A model generated the notes under the pieces. That model searched no databases. It was not told where the DNA came from and saw only the letters and a list, made by a program, of their open reading frames with translations. A stretch of DNA of 64,000 bases from NCBI RefSeq assembly GCF_000218565.1, contig NC_015684.1:2294001-2358000 (forward strand), given 5' to 3'. Positions 1 to 8,291 of this stretch are shown one piece after another. Both the position numbers and the translations under genes were made by a program. The stretch is from Afipia carboxidovorans OM5. GTDB lineage: Bacteria > Pseudomonadota > Alphaproteobacteria > Rhizobiales > Xanthobacteraceae. Positions within the stretch are counted from its first letter, which is position 1, and every line of letters begins with the position of its first letter.

Positions 1-2
1 GA

Positions 3-176
3 AAAGACAACAGAAACGATAATGCGCATTGGAATTCATGGGGAAATACGCGGTCTTTCTGGCCGTATAAGGATGAGGTTCTACGTGCCCTTGAATCCGC
101 AGGATTCAAGGGCATAAACGACAGCTATTTTCCGCGACATGACTTTCAAAGATTCATGGTAACTGGTCACAAATAG
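3..176 (+). CDS. C-terminal end of a methyltransferase-like protein (partial)
   Basis: An open frame enters from the left window edge and stops with TAG at 174-176, giving the last 57 residues of a protein. It contains the stretch HWNSWGNTRSFWPYK followed by a helix ending ESAGF. This resembles the C-terminal part of some class I SAM-dependent methyltransferases linked to surface polysaccharide genes, where a Trp/Gly-rich loop precedes the last helix. The SAM-binding motifs would lie outside the window, so the family is tentative. The stretch is AT-richer than the rest of the window. The next frame begins an acyltransferase remnant that overlaps its 3' end. Confidence 0.4.
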   Translation, partial: KDNRNDNAHWNSWGNTRSFWPYKDEVLRALESAGFKGINDSYFPRHDFQRFMVTGHK

Positions 177-646
177 CAACTACTCTGGCGTCAGCACCAC
201 AGCTGGATCAGCTCCAATATCGTACGAACGCGACAGATTCCGGATTGTTCGCATTTATAGCCGACTGGCTTGGAGTACGCCAACGTGCAGGCCGGTCTTT
301 TGTCGTGATCGGTGCGCAGGTCACGGCAAACCAATGCACCTTCAGCAACGAGCGCCTCGCACCCGCGCCGCTGCCGCATGCACCGCCTCCATCGTGCCCG
401 CCGAAACCACGTGAGCAGGCCTTGCGCGAGGGCGCCAAGATCAACGCCGCACTGGCGCGTGTGGTGGCAAAATTCCCCGACCGCGCCCAACTTCTCATCC
501 CCGCAGATATCTTCTGCGGCGAGACATGCGCGACAGTAAAGGACGGCACCTGGCTTTATCTCGATGTGGGCCACTTCAACGTCGTGGGCTCTCGCTACGC
601 CATCACGCGCGCACAACCGATGCTTGTCGATCTGCTGCGAAACTAA
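143..646 (+). pseudogene. SGNH-domain acyltransferase remnant (OafA/YrhL-type C-terminus)
   Basis: The frame is open from just after a TGA at 140-142 to the TAA at 644-646 and has no convincing start (a TTG at 245 is the only candidate I noted). The C-terminal 70 residues look like the end of the SGNH hydrolase domain fused to acyltransferase-3 proteins. They carry DGTWLYLDVGHFNVVGSRYA, matching the final Asp-x-x-His block, and a Cys pair (FCGETC) before it. The N-terminal membrane acyltransferase domain and the GDSH block are missing. An intact relative lies at 34056-35993. I read this as a decayed fragment beside the tRNA-Val 3' end. A short functional gene is less likely. Confidence 0.5.
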
Positions 647-731
647 GCGAACGCCACGCCGCTAGCCCAGACAGCGTAGCCGCGGCGCAGAGATATCTCA
701 GACGAGTCGGAAAGGATTTTTGCGAGGTGGC

Positions 732-833
732 TTAACTTGCCACCTTCCAGACAAGGACACCGCAAAGGACCGCCAGAACCAATGCCCAGCCCACAACGAA
801 GGGGCGGAGATTTGTCTTTGCACTTTTCGACAT
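732..833 (-). CDS. 33-residue single-span membrane protein
   Basis: A very short gene reading leftward. The start ATG at 831-833 has an AGGTG/GGAG purine stretch just upstream. The product has a basic N-terminus (MSKSAKTNLRP) followed by one strongly hydrophobic segment of about 18 residues and a short KVAS tail. It would be a one-pass inner-membrane micropeptide with the N-terminus in the cytoplasm. A longer start at 929 exists in frame but adds an unhydrophobic, Cys/His-rich leader with no better ribosome site. I do not recognise the family. It stands alone between the acyltransferase remnant and tRNA-Val. Confidence 0.45.
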   Translation of the reverse strand: MSKSAKTNLRPFVVGWALVLAVLCGVLVWKVAS

Positions 834-1053
834 TTCACCTCGCTCCATGTTTCGGCACATCTGGCCATGGCACGGCGCGAATTGAATGGGGCAAAGTGTC
901 CCCTCAAAACGTCGCTTCGGATATTTCAAGAAAGCATCGCCTGCAAAGACGGAGCAGTTACGCGGCGCCTGGATTATCCTGCGCAGGCTTTGGAAACGTC
1001 ACGTTTCTGTCGGGGAAGCTGGCGGAATGAATCGTTGAGCACCGCTTAAGTGA

Positions 1054-1130
1054 TGGTGGGCGGCGAGAGATTCGAACTCCCGACCCTCTCGGTGTAAACG
1101 AGATGCTCTAACCAGCTGAGCTAGCCGCCC
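1054..1130 (-). tRNA. tRNA-Val (anticodon UAC)
   Basis: The reverse strand folds as a standard 77-nt tRNA with an encoded CCA. The acceptor GGGCGGC pairs with GCCGCCC, the D arm contains AGCTCAGCTGGTTAGAG, the anticodon stem is TCTCG/CGAGA around TTTACAC (anticodon TAC), and the T-loop contains GTTCGAATC. It lies downstream of lon in the same orientation. Its 3' end points left toward the remnant-bearing edge of the window. Confidence 0.97.
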
Positions 1131-1183
1131 GAAAACGCGCGAGGCGTCTCATATTCCGCGGAAGAATGCAACGTCCGCAATGA

Positions 1184-1209
1184 AAATGGCGCCCCGAAGG
1201 GCGCCATTT
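1184..1209 (-). terminator. Terminator after lon
   Basis: A 10-bp perfect hairpin (AAATGGCGCC paired with GGCGCCATTT, six-base loop) lies 18 bases beyond the lon stop codon and ends in a short T-rich stretch on the lon strand. Confidence 0.75.
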
Positions 1210-1226
1210 CATATTGCCTAAGGCCG

Positions 1227-3650
1227 TTAATGAGCGGTGAGGCCCGCTTCATCGGAGGGCTCTGCCGGAGGCGGAACCGCGGTGTCCTCCTCCCAGACGA
1301 TCGGCGTCGGGGCGCGCACCAGAGCTTTGCTCAGCACCTCGTCCATCCGGCTCACCGGGATGATCTCCAGTCCGCCCTTGATGGCGTCGGAAATCTCGGT
1401 GAGATCCTTGGCGTTATCTTCCGGAATGAAGACCGTCTTGATGCCGCCACGCGCGGCCGCAAGCAGCTTCTCCTTCAGGCCGCCGATCGGCAGCACCCGC
1501 CCGCGCAGTGTGATCTCGCCGGTCATGGCGACATCGTGCCGGATCGGAATGCCGGTCAGCACCGAGACGATGGTGGTCGCCATCGCCACGCCAGCGGACG
1601 GGCCGTCCTTCGGCGTTGCGCCCTCGGGCACGTGGACGTGGATATCGCGCCGCTCGAACAGAGGCGGCTCGATGCCGTAATTGATCGCCCGCGAGCGGAC
1701 GTAGGACGCCGCCGCCGAGATCGATTCCTTCATCACGTCGCGCAGGTTGCCCGTCACTGTCATGCGGCCCTTGCCGGGCATCATGACGCTTTCGATGGTG
1801 AGCAACTCGCCGCCAACATCCGTCCACGCAAGGCCGGTCACGACGCCAACCTGGTCGTCGCTCTCGATCTCGCCGTAACGGAACTTCGGTACGCCGAGCA
1901 TCTCCTCGACCACCGCTTCCGTCACCTTGACCGACGTCTTCTTCGAGATCGTGAGCTCCTTCACCGCCTTGCGGGCCAGTGTCGAGAGCTCGCGCTCGAG
2001 ATTACGCACGCCCGCCTCGCGGGTGTAGCGGCGGATCACCAGCAGCAGCGCCTCATCGTCGATGGAGAACTCCTTCGACGACAGGCCGTGCTTGCTCACC
2101 GCAGCCGGGATCAGGTGCTTGCGCGCGATCTCGATCTTCTCGTTCTCGGTGTAGCCGGCGATCCGGATGATCTCCATGCGGTCCATCAGCGGGCCGGGAA
2201 TATTCAGCGTATTCGCGGTCGTGATGAACATCACGTTGGAGAGATCGTAGTCGACCTCGAGGTAGTGATCGTTGAACGTGCCGTTCTGCTCGGGGTCGAG
2301 CACTTCGAGCAAGGCCGAGGACGGATCGCCGCGGAAATCGGCGCCCATCTTGTCGATCTCATCGAGCAGGAACAGCGGGTTCGAGGTCTTCGCCTTGCGC
2401 ATCGACTGGATGATCTTGCCGGGCATCGAGCCGATATAGGTGCGGCGGTGACCGCGGATTTCCGCTTCATCGCGCACGCCGCCGAGCGAGACGCGCACGA
2501 ACTCACGCCCCGTTGCCTTGGCGATCGACTTGCCGAGCGAGGTCTTGCCGACGCCCGGAGGGCCGACAAGGCACAGGATCGGACCTGTCAGCTTGTTGGC
2601 GCGCGACTGCACCGCGAGATACTCGACGATGCGGTCCTTGACCTTCTCAAGCCCGTAGTGATCGGCGTCGAGGATGTCCTGCGCGGCAGCAAGGTCCTTC
2701 TTGACCTTCGACTTCTTGCCCCACGGAATCGACAACAGCCAGTCGAGATAGTTGCGCACGACGGTCGCTTCGGCCGACATCGGAGACATCTGCCGCAGCT
2801 TCTTCAACTCGTGCTGCGCCTTCTCGCGAGCTTCCTTCGAGAGCTTGGTCTTGGCGATCTTCTCTTCCAGATCGGCCAGCTCGTCGCGACCTTCGTCGTC
2901 GCCGAGCTCCTTCTGGATCGCCTTCATCTGCTCGTTCAGGTAGTATTCGCGCTGGGTCTTCTCCATCTGGCGCTTGACGCGCGAACGGATCTTCTTCTCG
3001 ACCTGCAGCACAGAGATCTCGCTCTCCATCAGCCCCAGCACCTTCTCAAGGCGCTGCGAGACGGACAACGTTTCCAGAATGTCCTGCCGGTCGGCGATCT
3101 TGACCGCGAGATGCGAGGCCACCGTGTCGGCGAGCTTCGCGTAATCAGTGATCTGCTGAACGACGCCAACGACTTCGGCGGAGATCTTCTTGTTCAGCTT
3201 CACATAGCTCTCGAAGTCGGACACGACCGAGCGGCCGAGCGCTTCCGCCTCGACGCTCTCGGCGCCAGTGTCGGCGAGCGCAACCGCTTCGGCTTCGTAG
3301 TAATCGGTGCGGTCGGAATATTTGGTGACGCGCGCGCGCTCCAGGCCCTCGACCAGCACCTTCACGGTGCCGTCGGGCAGCTTGAGGAGCTGCAGTACAC
3401 TGGCGAGCGTGCCGATCTCATAGATCGCATCCGCGGCCGGATCATCATCCGATGCATTCTTCTGCGTCGCGAGCAGGATCAGCGCGTCGTTCTTCATCAC
3501 GTCTTCGAGCGCGCGAATGGATTTCTCGCGGCCAACGAACAGCGGCACGATCATGTGCGGGAAAACGACGATGTCGCGCAGCGGCAAAACGGGGTACTGA
3601 TGGCTTTCGCCAGCGACAATCGTGGGACGAGGCTTAGTGGAGGCAGTCAT
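1227..3650 (-). CDS. lon: ATP-dependent protease Lon (La)
   Basis: A cytoplasmic AAA+ serine protease that degrades misfolded and regulatory proteins. The product is 807 residues, the usual LonA length. In order it has an N-terminal LON substrate-binding domain (about 18-215), a coiled linker, an AAA+ module with Walker A GPPGVGKTS near 360 and Walker B FLLDEIDKM, and a C-terminal protease domain with the catalytic serine in PKDGPSAG near 685 and a later conserved Lys. The ATG at 3648-3650 is preceded by GGAAG. It lies downstream of clpX in the same direction but has its own upstream region of nearly 400 bases and its own terminator, so separate transcription is likely. In many relatives a HU gene follows lon; here tRNA-Val follows directly. 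Confidence 0.98.
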   Translation of the reverse strand: MTASTKPRPTIVAGESHQYPVLPLRDIVVFPHMIVPLFVGREKSIRALEDVMKNDALILLATQKNASDDDPAADAIYEIGTLASVLQLLKLPDGTVKVLVEGLERARVTKYSDRTDYYEAEAVALADTGAESVEAEALGRSVVSDFESYVKLNKKISAEVVGVVQQITDYAKLADTVASHLAVKIADRQDILETLSVSQRLEKVLGLMESEISVLQVEKKIRSRVKRQMEKTQREYYLNEQMKAIQKELGDDEGRDELADLEEKIAKTKLSKEAREKAQHELKKLRQMSPMSAEATVVRNYLDWLLSIPWGKKSKVKKDLAAAQDILDADHYGLEKVKDRIVEYLAVQSRANKLTGPILCLVGPPGVGKTSLGKSIAKATGREFVRVSLGGVRDEAEIRGHRRTYIGSMPGKIIQSMRKAKTSNPLFLLDEIDKMGADFRGDPSSALLEVLDPEQNGTFNDHYLEVDYDLSNVMFITTANTLNIPGPLMDRMEIIRIAGYTENEKIEIARKHLIPAAVSKHGLSSKEFSIDDEALLLVIRRYTREAGVRNLERELSTLARKAVKELTISKKTSVKVTEAVVEEMLGVPKFRYGEIESDDQVGVVTGLAWTDVGGELLTIESVMMPGKGRMTVTGNLRDVMKESISAAASYVRSRAINYGIEPPLFERRDIHVHVPEGATPKDGPSAGVAMATTIVSVLTGIPIRHDVAMTGEITLRGRVLPIGGLKEKLLAAARGGIKTVFIPEDNAKDLTEISDAIKGGLEIIPVSRMDEVLSKALVRAPTPIVWEEDTAVPPPAEPSDEAGLTAH

Positions 3651-3905
3651 GCCCTACTTCCTTTTCTTTGCGCCCCCCTGCGCGCAGTCCATCGTACGAT
3701 GCAACCGCAGCAAGGTGCAGAACAGCCGGAGAGCAAAGGGTTCGGGTGAACCATCCGCCGCAGGGACGGTCTTTCCCTCCGGATCGTGCTAGTGGCTCAA
3801 TTCCAACATTCACATCCCGTTGCAGCAAGTGCTGCGCGGGGAGATGAACATTAAATCCGCTCCACTTGCGGCGAATCTGCCTTCCGACAGGCTTCGCCGC
3901 AGCCC

Positions 3906-3936
3906 ATTAGGTGGCTATCCCCGCAGGGGGTGTCAA
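3906..3936 (-). promoter_or_regulatory. Candidate lon promoter
   Basis: On the lon strand a perfect TTGACA (3931-3936) is followed about 19 bases later by CCTAAT (3906-3911); a 17-base spacing would give the weaker CACCTA. The -35 box is embedded in GCTTGACA, so overlap with a heat-shock factor site is possible, but the -10 does not match the RpoH consensus. The call rests on sequence similarity only. Confidence 0.35.
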
Positions 3937-3989
3937 GCGGCTGTCAAACTCTGACAAACGCAGGTGTTTTCAGGGTTGAGACGAATCAA

Positions 3990-4018
3990 AACGGCCGCCG
4001 GTAATCCCAACGGCCGTT
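3990..4018 (-). terminator. Terminator after clpX
   Basis: An 8-bp inverted repeat AACGGCCG/CGGCCGTT separated by 13 bases lies about 30 bases beyond the clpX stop. It ends in TTTT on the clpX strand. Confidence 0.6.
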
Positions 4019-4046
4019 GTGCTGTTTTGAGTTCCAGAGCGAGGCG

Positions 4047-5321
4047 TCAGGCGCTTGCGCTGCTCTCGCCGGCGCGGTCGGTGCGATCGGCGTAGATGTA
4101 GAGCGGCCGCGCGGTCGCTTCCACCACCTCGCGGGAGATCACCACCTCCTCGACGCCTTCCAGACCCGGAAGGTCGAACATGGTCTCGAGCAGGATGCTT
4201 TCAAGGATCGAACGCAACCCACGCGCGCCGGTCTTGCGCTCGATCGCCTTACGCGCGACCGCACCCAAGGCTTCGTCGGCGAAGGTGAGCTCGACATTCT
4301 CCATCTCGAACAGCCGCTGGTACTGCTTCACCAGCGCGTTCTTCGGCTCGACCAGGATCTTCTTCAGCGAGGCCTCGTCGAGATCCTCGAGCGTCGCCAC
4401 CACAGGCAGACGGCCGACGAACTCGGGGATGAGGCCGTACTTTAGAAGGTCCTCCGGCTCGACCTCGCGGAAGATTTCGCCGGTGCGGCGATCTTCCGGC
4501 GCCAGCACGCTGGCGGCAAAGCCGATCGAGGTGGTGCGGCCACGCGAGGAGATGATCTTCTCAAGGCCCGCAAACGCGCCACCACAGATGAACAGGATGT
4601 TCGTCGTATCCACCTGCAGGAATTCCTGCTGCGGATGCTTGCGGCCACCCTGCGGCGGCACCGAAGCGACGGTGCCCTCCATGATCTTCAGAAGCGCCTG
4701 CTGCACGCCCTCGCCCGACACATCGCGGGTGATCGAGGGATTGTCCGACTTGCGCGAAATCTTGTCGATCTCATCGATGTAGACAATGCCGCGCTGTGCG
4801 CGCTCGACGTTGTAGTCGGCCGCCTGCAGAAGCTTCAGGATGATGTTCTCGACATCCTCACCGACGTAACCTGCTTCGGTCAGCGTCGTCGCATCCGCCA
4901 TCGTGAACGGCACGTCGAGGATGCGCGCGAGCGTCTGCGCGAGCAGCGTCTTGCCCGAACCGGTCGGGCCGATCAGCAGGATGTTCGACTTCGCAAGCTC
5001 GACGTCGTTGTGCTTGGTCTGGTGGTTCAGCCGCTTGTAGTGGTTGTGCACCGCGACCGAGAGCACCTTCTTGGCATGCGCCTGCCCGATGACGTAGTCG
5101 TCGAGCACCTTGCAGATTTCCTTCGGCGTCGGGATGCCGTCACGCGACTTCACGAGCGAGGACTTGTTCTCCTCGCGGATGATGTCCATGCAGAGTTCGA
5201 CGCACTCGTCGCAGATGAACACGGTCGGTCCGGCAATCAGCTTGCGGACCTCGTGCTGGCTCTTTCCGCAGAATGAGCAATAAAGAGTGTTCTTGGAGTC
5301 GCCTGTTCCGACTTTGCTCAT
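4047..5321 (-). CDS. clpX: ClpX, ATPase subunit of the ClpXP protease
   Basis: A AAA+ unfoldase that recognises substrates and feeds them to the ClpP chamber. The 424-residue product has the N-terminal C4 zinc-binding domain (CSFCGK about residue 17 and CDECVELC about residue 38). The AAA+ module has Walker A GPTGSGKT near 117-125, the pore loop GYVGED, Walker B VYIDEIDKI and a sensor-2 segment near ARGLRS. Length and motifs are complete. The ATG at 5319-5321 follows GGAGACAGGA. It is downstream of clpP with 357 bases between, the standard alphaproteobacterial order, and may share clpP's heat-inducible transcription or have its own promoter. Confidence 0.98.
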   Translation of the reverse strand: MSKVGTGDSKNTLYCSFCGKSQHEVRKLIAGPTVFICDECVELCMDIIREENKSSLVKSRDGIPTPKEICKVLDDYVIGQAHAKKVLSVAVHNHYKRLNHQTKHNDVELAKSNILLIGPTGSGKTLLAQTLARILDVPFTMADATTLTEAGYVGEDVENIILKLLQAADYNVERAQRGIVYIDEIDKISRKSDNPSITRDVSGEGVQQALLKIMEGTVASVPPQGGRKHPQQEFLQVDTTNILFICGGAFAGLEKIISSRGRTTSIGFAASVLAPEDRRTGEIFREVEPEDLLKYGLIPEFVGRLPVVATLEDLDEASLKKILVEPKNALVKQYQRLFEMENVELTFADEALGAVARKAIERKTGARGLRSILESILLETMFDLPGLEGVEEVVISREVVEATARPLYIYADRTDRAGESSASA

Positions 5322-5678
5322 TCCTGTCTCCGTCTTCCGCTTTCCGTCCGGCTTGCTTCCATCTGATCAAGATATGAGCAAAATTCGTACCAGAAAGACG
5401 TTGCATTCGAGATATGCCCGAATCGAGGCCTTCGACGAATCCTCGACCCGAACTGACTCAACCCAACCAGCGAACCATGCTGGCACCCGAGGATCAAGAA
5501 TTCGCTAACCCCGGACGGGCCGAACCACCACACTAGACCGATTTGCCGCGGTTTCACGACAGCTAAACCGCAATTCCACCCCGGCGTTGCGGGAATGACA
5601 CGAGAATGAGGCGCACCTGCGCCTCCACTCGCCTTCCAGTTGCCGGTGGCAGGCAAAATCTGCCGCTGGCGACGTCAA
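5322..5678. other. 357-bp clpX-clpP intergenic region
   Basis: No gene is supported in this stretch. It contains a perfect hairpin near the clpP end (5608-5625) and an imperfect GC-rich dyad at about 5641-5672. I see no clear promoter match for clpX, although one would be expected in the remaining roughly 280 bases. Confidence 0.5.
5608..5625 (-). terminator. Hairpin downstream of clpP
   Basis: GAGGCGCA pairs perfectly with TGCGCCTC across a two-base loop, about 55 bases past the clpP stop. There is no T-tract, so it may be an RNA 3'-end stabiliser or a partial attenuator between clpP and clpX and not a full terminator. Confidence 0.4.
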
Positions 5679-6311
5679 TTACGCAGCTTTTGCCACCGGA
5701 TCTTCCGGCCGCTTGTCGATTACCTTGTCGACGATGCCAAAATCACGCGCCTTCTCAGCGGTGAGGAAGTTGTCGCGCTCAAGCGCGTCCTCGATCGCCT
5801 GATAGCTCTGGCCGGTATGCTTGACGTAAATCTCGTTCAACCGCTTCTTCAGATTCAGAATTTCCTGCGCGTGCAGCATGATGTCGGTCGCCTGGCCCTG
5901 GAAACCGCCGGAGGGCTGGTGGACCATGATGCGCGAGTTCGGCAGCGAGAAACGCATATCCTTTTCGCCTGCGGCCAGCAGCAGCGAACCCATCGAGGCC
6001 GCCTGCCCGGTGCAGAGCGTGGAGACCGGTGGGCGGATGAACTGCATGGTGTCGTAGATCGCAAGGCCCGACGTCACCACGCCGCCCGGCGAGTTGATGT
6101 ACATCGAGATTTCCTTCTTCGGATTCTCGGCTTCAAGGAACAGAAGCTGCGCCACGATCAGCGTCGACATGCCGTCCTCGACCGGCCCGGTGACAAAAAT
6201 GATGCGCTCTTTCAGCAGGCGCGAGAAGATGTCGTAAGCCCGCTCGCCGCGGTTGGTCTGCTCGACCACCATCGGCACAAGGTTCATGTAAGTCTCAACC
6301 GGATCGCGCAT
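5679..6311 (-). CDS. clpP: ClpP, proteolytic subunit of ClpXP/ClpAP
   Basis: The tetradecameric serine protease that degrades unfolded chains delivered by ClpX or ClpA. The product is 210 residues with the full ClpP fold: oligomer and substrate region INSPGGVVTSG, nucleophile Ser in GQAASMGSLL near 106, catalytic His in MVHQPSGG near 131 and a later Asp in the RDNFLTAEKA region. The ATG at 6309-6311 follows a GGTGACCT stretch. It lies between tig and clpX, all reading leftward. A strong match to the alphaproteobacterial heat-shock promoter is present at 6365-6395, which fits stress-induced expression. Confidence 0.98.
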   Translation of the reverse strand: MRDPVETYMNLVPMVVEQTNRGERAYDIFSRLLKERIIFVTGPVEDGMSTLIVAQLLFLEAENPKKEISMYINSPGGVVTSGLAIYDTMQFIRPPVSTLCTGQAASMGSLLLAAGEKDMRFSLPNSRIMVHQPSGGFQGQATDIMLHAQEILNLKKRLNEIYVKHTGQSYQAIEDALERDNFLTAEKARDFGIVDKVIDKRPEDPVAKAA

Positions 6312-6364
6312 AGGTCACCTAGGGTTCTCGGGAAAATCAGACAGGGCCGGCACGCCCGTACCGG

Positions 6365-6395
6365 CCAAGATAAGCGAGGATTGCTCCCCGGCAAG
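6365..6395 (-). promoter_or_regulatory. RpoH (sigma-32) promoter of clpP
   Basis: On the clpP strand CTTG (6392-6395) is followed by 17 bases and then CTTATCTTGG (6365-6374). This fits every fixed position of the alphaproteobacterial heat-shock consensus CTTG-N17/18-CYTATNTNNG. It lies 54 bases upstream of the clpP start codon, leaving a normal short leader. Confidence 0.7.
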
Positions 6396-6483
6396 AGGAT
6401 GTTCAAGCCGATTCGGAGCCGCTTCCCAAGCGCTCTCGCACGGCGAGGTTAACGCCATAACGCCGTCCCTCGCGCAAATATAG

Positions 6484-6507
6484 CCGTCCCCGCACCAGCG
6501 GGGACGG
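6484..6507 (-). terminator. Terminator after tig
   Basis: A 10-bp perfect GC-rich hairpin (CCGTCCCCGC / GCGGGGACGG, loop of four) sits about 30 bases past the tig stop and is followed on that strand by the T-containing stretch CTATATTTG. Confidence 0.7.
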
Positions 6508-6537
6508 TCAGAAATCCGGTTCGGCCAGGCGCCGCGA

Positions 6538-7896
6538 TCAGGCGGCGGCCTTGTCGTCCTCTTCCTTGAACAGTTCCTCGCGGGAAACCTTCTTCTCGCT
6601 CACTTCGGCGAGTTCGAGGATGAAGTCGACAACCTTGTCCTCGAAGATCGGGGCGCGGAGCTGGGCGACGGCGCCGGGATTGCTGCGATAGTAATCCCAG
6701 ACTTCCTTCTCGCGGCCCGGCATCTGGCGGGCGCGCTCGATCACGGCGCGGCTCACTTCGTCGTCAGTGACGGTGATCTTGTTCTTGTCGCCGATCTCGG
6801 AGAGCACGAGGCCGAGACGCACGCGGCGGTCGGCGATCTTGCGATACTCCGTCTTCGCCTCGTCCTCGGTGGTGTCTTCATCGGCAAACGTCTTGCCGGC
6901 CGACTCCATCTCGGCGTGGATCGACTTCCACATCAGATCGAACTCGTCGTTGACGAGCGATTCCGGCGGATCGAACTTGTGGGTTTCGTCGAGGCGGTCG
7001 AGCAGTTCGCGCTTCAGCTTCTGACGGGTCGCGCCGGCGTATTCCTGAGTGAGGCGCTCGCGCATCGCTTCCTTGAGCTTGTCGAGCGATTCCACGCCAA
7101 GCGTCTTGGCGAACTCGTCGTCGATCGTGGCGTCCTGCGGCGCCTCGATCAGGGTCGCGGTGGTCTCGAACTCGGCATCCTTGCCGGCCAGATGCGCCGC
7201 GCCATAGTTCTTCGGGAACGGTACCTTGATCACACGGGTCTCGCCGACGCCGATGCCGGTCAGCTGATCCTCGAAGCCCGGAATGAAGCTGTTGGAACCC
7301 AGCACCAGCGGGATGTTCTCGCCGGAGCCGCCCTCGAAGGCTTCGCCGTCGATCGTTCCCTTGAACGCGAGCGTGACGCGATCACCGTTCTCGGCCTTCG
7401 CGCCTTCGCTCTTCGGCGCATAGGGACGGTTCTGATCGGCGATCCGCTTGATCGCATCGTCAACCTCAGCGTCGGTGACGTCGGCCACCAGCTTCTCAAC
7501 CTTGAAGGTCTTGAAATCAGCCAGCGTGATCGGCGGCACGACTTCGATCGCGACCGAATAGGTGAGATCCTTCTTGCCGTCGAGAATGCCCTCGATCTCG
7601 GCCTGATCGGTCGGCATCGTCACCTTGGCCTCGTTGGCCAGGCGGAAGCCGCGATCGGTGAAAATCTTCTGGTTGGTCTCGCGGATCGTCTCCTCGAGAG
7701 TCTCGGCCGCCACCGACTTGCCGTAGACCTTCTTGAGGTGCGCCACCGGCACCTTGCCGGGGCGGAAGCCGTTGAGACGGACCTTGTCCTTCATGCCAGC
7801 GAGGCGCTCATTCACCTTGGCATCGATTTCCGCGGCGGGAATGCTGATCTGGAATTCGTGCTTAAGTCCCTCGGAAAGGGTTTCATTCACCTGCAT
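6538..7896 (-). CDS. tig: Trigger factor, ribosome-associated chaperone
   Basis: Trigger factor binds near the ribosomal exit tunnel and protects nascent chains; it also has peptidyl-prolyl isomerase activity. The 452-residue product has the ribosome-docking signature GFRPGKVP near residue 45, an FKBP-type isomerase domain in the middle (NGDRVTLAFKGTIDGEAF) and a helical C-terminal arm domain ending in an acidic/Ala tail. I chose the ATG at 7894-7896 (MQVNETLSEG) because family members begin there and GGAAGAAGA precedes it; a longer in-frame start at 7983 adds 29 unconserved residues. It is the first gene of the tig-clpP-clpX-lon block. Confidence 0.96.
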   Translation of the reverse strand: MQVNETLSEGLKHEFQISIPAAEIDAKVNERLAGMKDKVRLNGFRPGKVPVAHLKKVYGKSVAAETLEETIRETNQKIFTDRGFRLANEAKVTMPTDQAEIEGILDGKKDLTYSVAIEVVPPITLADFKTFKVEKLVADVTDAEVDDAIKRIADQNRPYAPKSEGAKAENGDRVTLAFKGTIDGEAFEGGSGENIPLVLGSNSFIPGFEDQLTGIGVGETRVIKVPFPKNYGAAHLAGKDAEFETTATLIEAPQDATIDDEFAKTLGVESLDKLKEAMRERLTQEYAGATRQKLKRELLDRLDETHKFDPPESLVNDEFDLMWKSIHAEMESAGKTFADEDTTEDEAKTEYRKIADRRVRLGLVLSEIGDKNKITVTDDEVSRAVIERARQMPGREKEVWDYYRSNPGAVAQLRAPIFEDKVVDFILELAEVSEKKVSREELFKEEDDKAAA

Positions 7897-8061
7897 AGCG
7901 TCAATCTTCTTCCGGCTTGCCGACCCATCGTCGGCTGTTATCGTTGTTGGGATGCCGCGCAAGGCCGCATCGTGAAAGTCCAAAGCTCCAAAATCTCAGC
8001 CCAAATTCCAGTCATGGCGGCGTGAGCACGTCTTGGCCGAAACCGGCGGAGCGACCACGGA

Positions 8062-8146
<85 letters not shown>

Positions 8147-8291
8147 GCAGCGCACATCCTCGAGTGTTAGCGGCACAGCCGCGAGCGGCGGGCTTATAAC
8201 ATGGTGCCGGCCAATCGCGGCAAGAAAAAAAGCGCTTTCGGTCGCAGCCTGCCGCCTTTACTCCGCCACGGGAAAATGGTCCGCATCCCCT

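Larger units (their letters stand above)
3651..4046. other. 396-bp lon-clpX intergenic region
   Basis: There is no credible gene here; the open frames are shadows of lon or lack ribosome sites. The region holds the clpX terminator at 3990-4018, a candidate lon promoter around 3906-3937 and, between the promoter boxes, a small palindrome CCCCCTGCGGGG. The remaining sequence is unremarkable. Confidence 0.6.

Noticed and set aside
1230..3749. 839-residue open frame antisense to lon
   Set aside because: Codon bias of lon leaves the opposite strand open; the product is low-complexity Arg/Leu/His/Asp-rich with no domain, and lon is unambiguous.
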